From assembly GCA_944388215.1 (NCBI GenBank), contig CALXHT010000006.1:1-64000 (forward strand): a DNA stretch of 64,000 bases, read 5' to 3'. Made by a program: the position numbers and the translations under genes. Of this stretch, positions 61,861 through 64,000 are shown piece by piece. Origin of the DNA: an uncultured Gemmiger sp. Its GTDB lineage: Bacteria > Bacillota > Clostridia > Oscillospirales > Ruminococcaceae. Position 1 is the stretch's first letter; every line of letters begins with the position of its first letter. The notes under the pieces are model-generated. The model had not been told where the DNA came from, ran no database searches, and saw only the letters and a list, made by a program, of their open reading frames with translations.

Positions 61861-61964
61861 GTGACATTTCCTTTGCAGCATGGTAGGATTGTATTATGAA
61901 TTTCTTGATTCAGACGGACATACCCTGTCCGTTTCCCTGTGAAAAGACCTTGTCCGTAAGGAGG
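61861..61964 (+). promoter_or_regulatory. Promoter and alternative-pairing leader of the secreted protein gene
   Basis: A weak promoter is GTGACA (61861-61866), 17 nt, TAGGAT (61884-61889), with a further TATTAT at 61892-61897. In the leader ACGGACA (61914-61920) can pair with TGTCCGT at 61926-61932 or with an identical TGTCCGT at 61951-61957 that touches the ribosome site AAGGAGG (61958-61964). Confidence 0.5.
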
Positions 61965-61974
61965 AATTTTCCTG

Positions 61975-64000
61975 ATGAAAAAACTGTTGTCCCTGTTGCT
62001 GGCAGCCGGTATGCTGGCGAGTGCCTACGCCCCCGCCGTGTACGCGGTGGACCTTCCCGATCCGCCGGCCACCCAAGACATTGCCACGTCGGAGAACGCC
62101 CGGCCGTCCGGCAGCACCGCTACGGCGTCGGTCGAGCTGCAGTCGCCGGCCTATCTGGCCGCCACGGGGGAAGAGGAAGCATCCACCGACTCCAACGCCG
62201 GCTCCGACGCCTCCATCCTGTCCCGCCTGTCCTTCCGGGTCACGGCGGAGGGCGGCACCGACTTTACCAGCGCCGACCCCTTTGACACCTTGCCCATTAT
62301 CGTCGGCAAGGAATACACCTTCTACCCGCTGCTGGACGGCAAGCCCTTGTCTGAGAGCGGCTACACCCTGAAAGCGGCGGAAATCTACACATCTTCCCTG
62401 GACAAATCCTATCTGAAGGTCCTGCGCTGCAACGAGGCGGAGGGCAGCCTTGTGCTGACCGCCACGGCCGCCAGCTCCGGGGAGACCTATCTGGGTGATC
62501 TGCACCTGACCCTGCTGGGCCAGGGCCTGCCCCAGCAGGATCCCTTTTTCACGTGCATCGGCCAGACCCAGGCACAGACCGGCCGCCTGGAGTTCCTGTC
62601 CGGCGGCGCGCCCGTTTCCACGCTGACCGCCAGCACCGGCAACCAGACCTTTACGCTGTCCCTTTCCGGCATGGAGCTGGACCCTGACACCATGGAGATC
62701 ACCTATTCCTCCTCGGTGCCGGATTCCGTCACCATCACGCCGGACGCGGCATCCTTCGGCACCGTTACGCTGACGGTAGACCGCCCTGTCACTTCGGGCA
62801 ATACCTTCTCCGCCACCGTCAAGGACAAAGCCACCGGGAATATCCTGAACACCGCTTCGGTCAGTCTGGAATGGCAGGAGGACATTTCCGCCGATACCAT
62901 CGGGGCGTACACCATCTGCTTCGGCATAAAGGAAGACAACCTGTACAAGCCTTACTATTCCAGCGACTACAGCCAGGTTCCCGGCACGGACGGTGGCCCC
63001 TTCCTCTACTCCGACAGCATGAGTGTATTCTTTTATTCCATGCTTGACGATATCACGCGGGTGTACTCCAACCTGCCCGGCGAAGGGTCCAACGCCACCA
63101 TCTCGGTGGAATCGCTGAGCGACAAGCTCACCATCGGTGCTGTCACCCAGCCCACCGGAAGCGACCCCTTCACCTTCCAGTACACCCTGGACCTGAGTGA
63201 ATGCTGCACCGCCCAGATGAAGACCACCGTCACTGTGGACGGCACTTCCTACAGCGCTCTTTTCACCTTCCATGTCAACGAGTCCTCCGCCACGGATACC
63301 GTCACCGTCAGTTCCTCCGAAGAACTGACCGCCGCGCTGAACGGCACCAGCCTGTTGCCCGGCGGCACCGTTCTGCTGGAGCCCGGCGTCTATGAGGGCG
63401 ACTTTGTGGCGGCCATCCCGGTCATGATCACCGGCTCCCAGTACAACGGCACCAGGGATCTCTACGACGAAAACGGCGCCATCCTGGAAGATGCAACCGC
63501 CCCCGTCATTCAGGGCAGCATCACCGCCACCTCCAAAGATGTGGAGCTGTACGGGCTGCGCTTCCAGGCCACTGACACCTCCAGCACCGTGGCGGTGACC
63601 GATGCCAACGTGGTGAGCGGCTGCACCTTCTCCGGGTATGACACTGCACTGGTGCTGTCCAAGACAGTACTGGCTTCTTCCAATATCCGGATCCGGAAGA
63701 ATGCCTTTGTCGGAAATACCGTGGCCCTGTCCTTTGCCGGCCGCGAATGGATGAGCATGATCCAGGAAAACAGCTTCCTGAACAACGGCACCGCCATGCG
63801 GATGGAAAGTCCCAGCTACATCGACGGCACCTACTCCAATATCTACGCAGCCATGGTAAACAGCGGCAAATGGAATGGCAACTTCTTCCGCGGAAGCGCC
63901 GATCAGAAAGTTCTGGAAGATCTGCGCGGCAACGACGGCACCACCCTGCTGCTGAACTACAACTACTTTGCATACGGCGATCTGACGGGGGCGCAGGACG
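61975..64000 (+). CDS. Large secreted beta-helix protein, truncated by the window end
   Basis: AAGGAGG 10 nt upstream sets the start at 61975. The visible 675 residues begin with a signal peptide (MKKLLSLLLAAGMLASAYAP, cleaved probably near AVYAVD). A low-complexity Thr/Ser/Ala stretch is followed by about 400 residues of beta-rich, Thr/Ser-rich sequence resembling immunoglobulin-like repeats. From about residue 440 a right-handed beta-helix begins (VTVSSSEELTAALNGTSLLPGGTVLLEPGVYEGDF and later coils), as in surface proteins and polysaccharide lyases. The C terminus, and any sortase or S-layer anchor, lies beyond 64000. Function unknown. Confidence 0.8.
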   Translation, partial: MKKLLSLLLAAGMLASAYAPAVYAVDLPDPPATQDIATSENARPSGSTATASVELQSPAYLAATGEEEASTDSNAGSDASILSRLSFRVTAEGGTDFTSADPFDTLPIIVGKEYTFYPLLDGKPLSESGYTLKAAEIYTSSLDKSYLKVLRCNEAEGSLVLTATAASSGETYLGDLHLTLLGQGLPQQDPFFTCIGQTQAQTGRLEFLSGGAPVSTLTASTGNQTFTLSLSGMELDPDTMEITYSSSVPDSVTITPDAASFGTVTLTVDRPVTSGNTFSATVKDKATGNILNTASVSLEWQEDISADTIGAYTICFGIKEDNLYKPYYSSDYSQVPGTDGGPFLYSDSMSVFFYSMLDDITRVYSNLPGEGSNATISVESLSDKLTIGAVTQPTGSDPFTFQYTLDLSECCTAQMKTTVTVDGTSYSALFTFHVNESSATDTVTVSSSEELTAALNGTSLLPGGTVLLEPGVYEGDFVAAIPVMITGSQYNGTRDLYDENGAILEDATAPVIQGSITATSKDVELYGLRFQATDTSSTVAVTDANVVSGCTFSGYDTALVLSKTVLASSNIRIRKNAFVGNTVALSFAGREWMSMIQENSFLNNGTAMRMESPSYIDGTYSNIYAAMVNSGKWNGNFFRGSADQKVLEDLRGNDGTTLLLNYNYFAYGDLTGAQD

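Overview
The window looks like a chromosomal segment from a GC-rich, anaerobic, low-oxygen-adapted Firmicute, most plausibly an Oscillospirales/Ruminococcaceae-type gut bacterium (Gemmiger, Subdoligranulum or Faecalibacterium relatives). This is inferred from consensus AAGGAGG ribosome sites, two T-box leaders, a THF riboswitch in front of a folate ECF S component, a minimal SufC-SufB pair, rubrerythrin with a Fur/PerR regulator, FeoA-FeoA-FeoB and several TTG/GTG starts. No rRNA, tRNA, CRISPR array, complete insertion sequence or prophage was seen.

Left part (1-16 kb): a 5'-truncated TRAP permease behind about 100 bp of unrelated AT-rich sequence; an AraC regulator; a TPP-riboswitch operon thiW-thiM-thiE-thiD-thiC that makes the pyrimidine de novo and salvages the thiazole; a zinc-ribbon membrane protein and an iron alcohol dehydrogenase on the minus strand; a small glutaredoxin-like protein; a T-box (Trp specifier) controlling a TrpB2-type tryptophan synthase beta chain; and a GH2 glycosidase/GPH transporter operon divergent from an AraC regulator. 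The transporter appears to carry an in-frame internal deletion, and the regulator may be frameshifted at a T6 run.

Middle (16-37 kb): an HdeD-like protein, a MATE exporter, an iron cluster (feoA-feoA-feoB-Cys-rich protein-dtxR) with three near-identical TTAG-N6-CTAA palindromes, a divergent rubrerythrin/perR pair with PerR-type boxes, an acyltransferase and pentapeptide-repeat protein, two ECF sigma/membrane-regulator units, a MacA-MacB-type efflux operon, a second MATE protein with exonuclease III, and an alanine/glycine:cation symporter.

Right part (37-64 kb): folT under a THF riboswitch, asnB under a T-box, sufC-sufB behind a 25-bp dyad, two AI-2E-type permeases, divergent aconitase and citrate synthase, azlC-azlD, an orphan Hsp70 divergent from hisB-glyA, a cytidylate-kinase-like protein overlapping a third MATE gene, a second HdeD-like protein, an FAD-dependent oxidoreductase, and a striking 856-residue fusion of CoA-disulfide reductase, rhodanese, siroheme sulfite/nitrite reductase and ferredoxin modules. 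It ends with a Gfo/Idh/MocA oxidoreductase and a secreted beta-helix protein that runs off the window.

The common theme is RNA- and metal-controlled housekeeping metabolism (thiamine, folate, Trp, Asn, iron, peroxide, Fe-S) interleaved with exporters and sigma-factor units. The most unusual items are the four-module redox/sulfur fusion, the internally deleted GPH transporter, the iron-box array in the feo leader and the suf-operon dyad.
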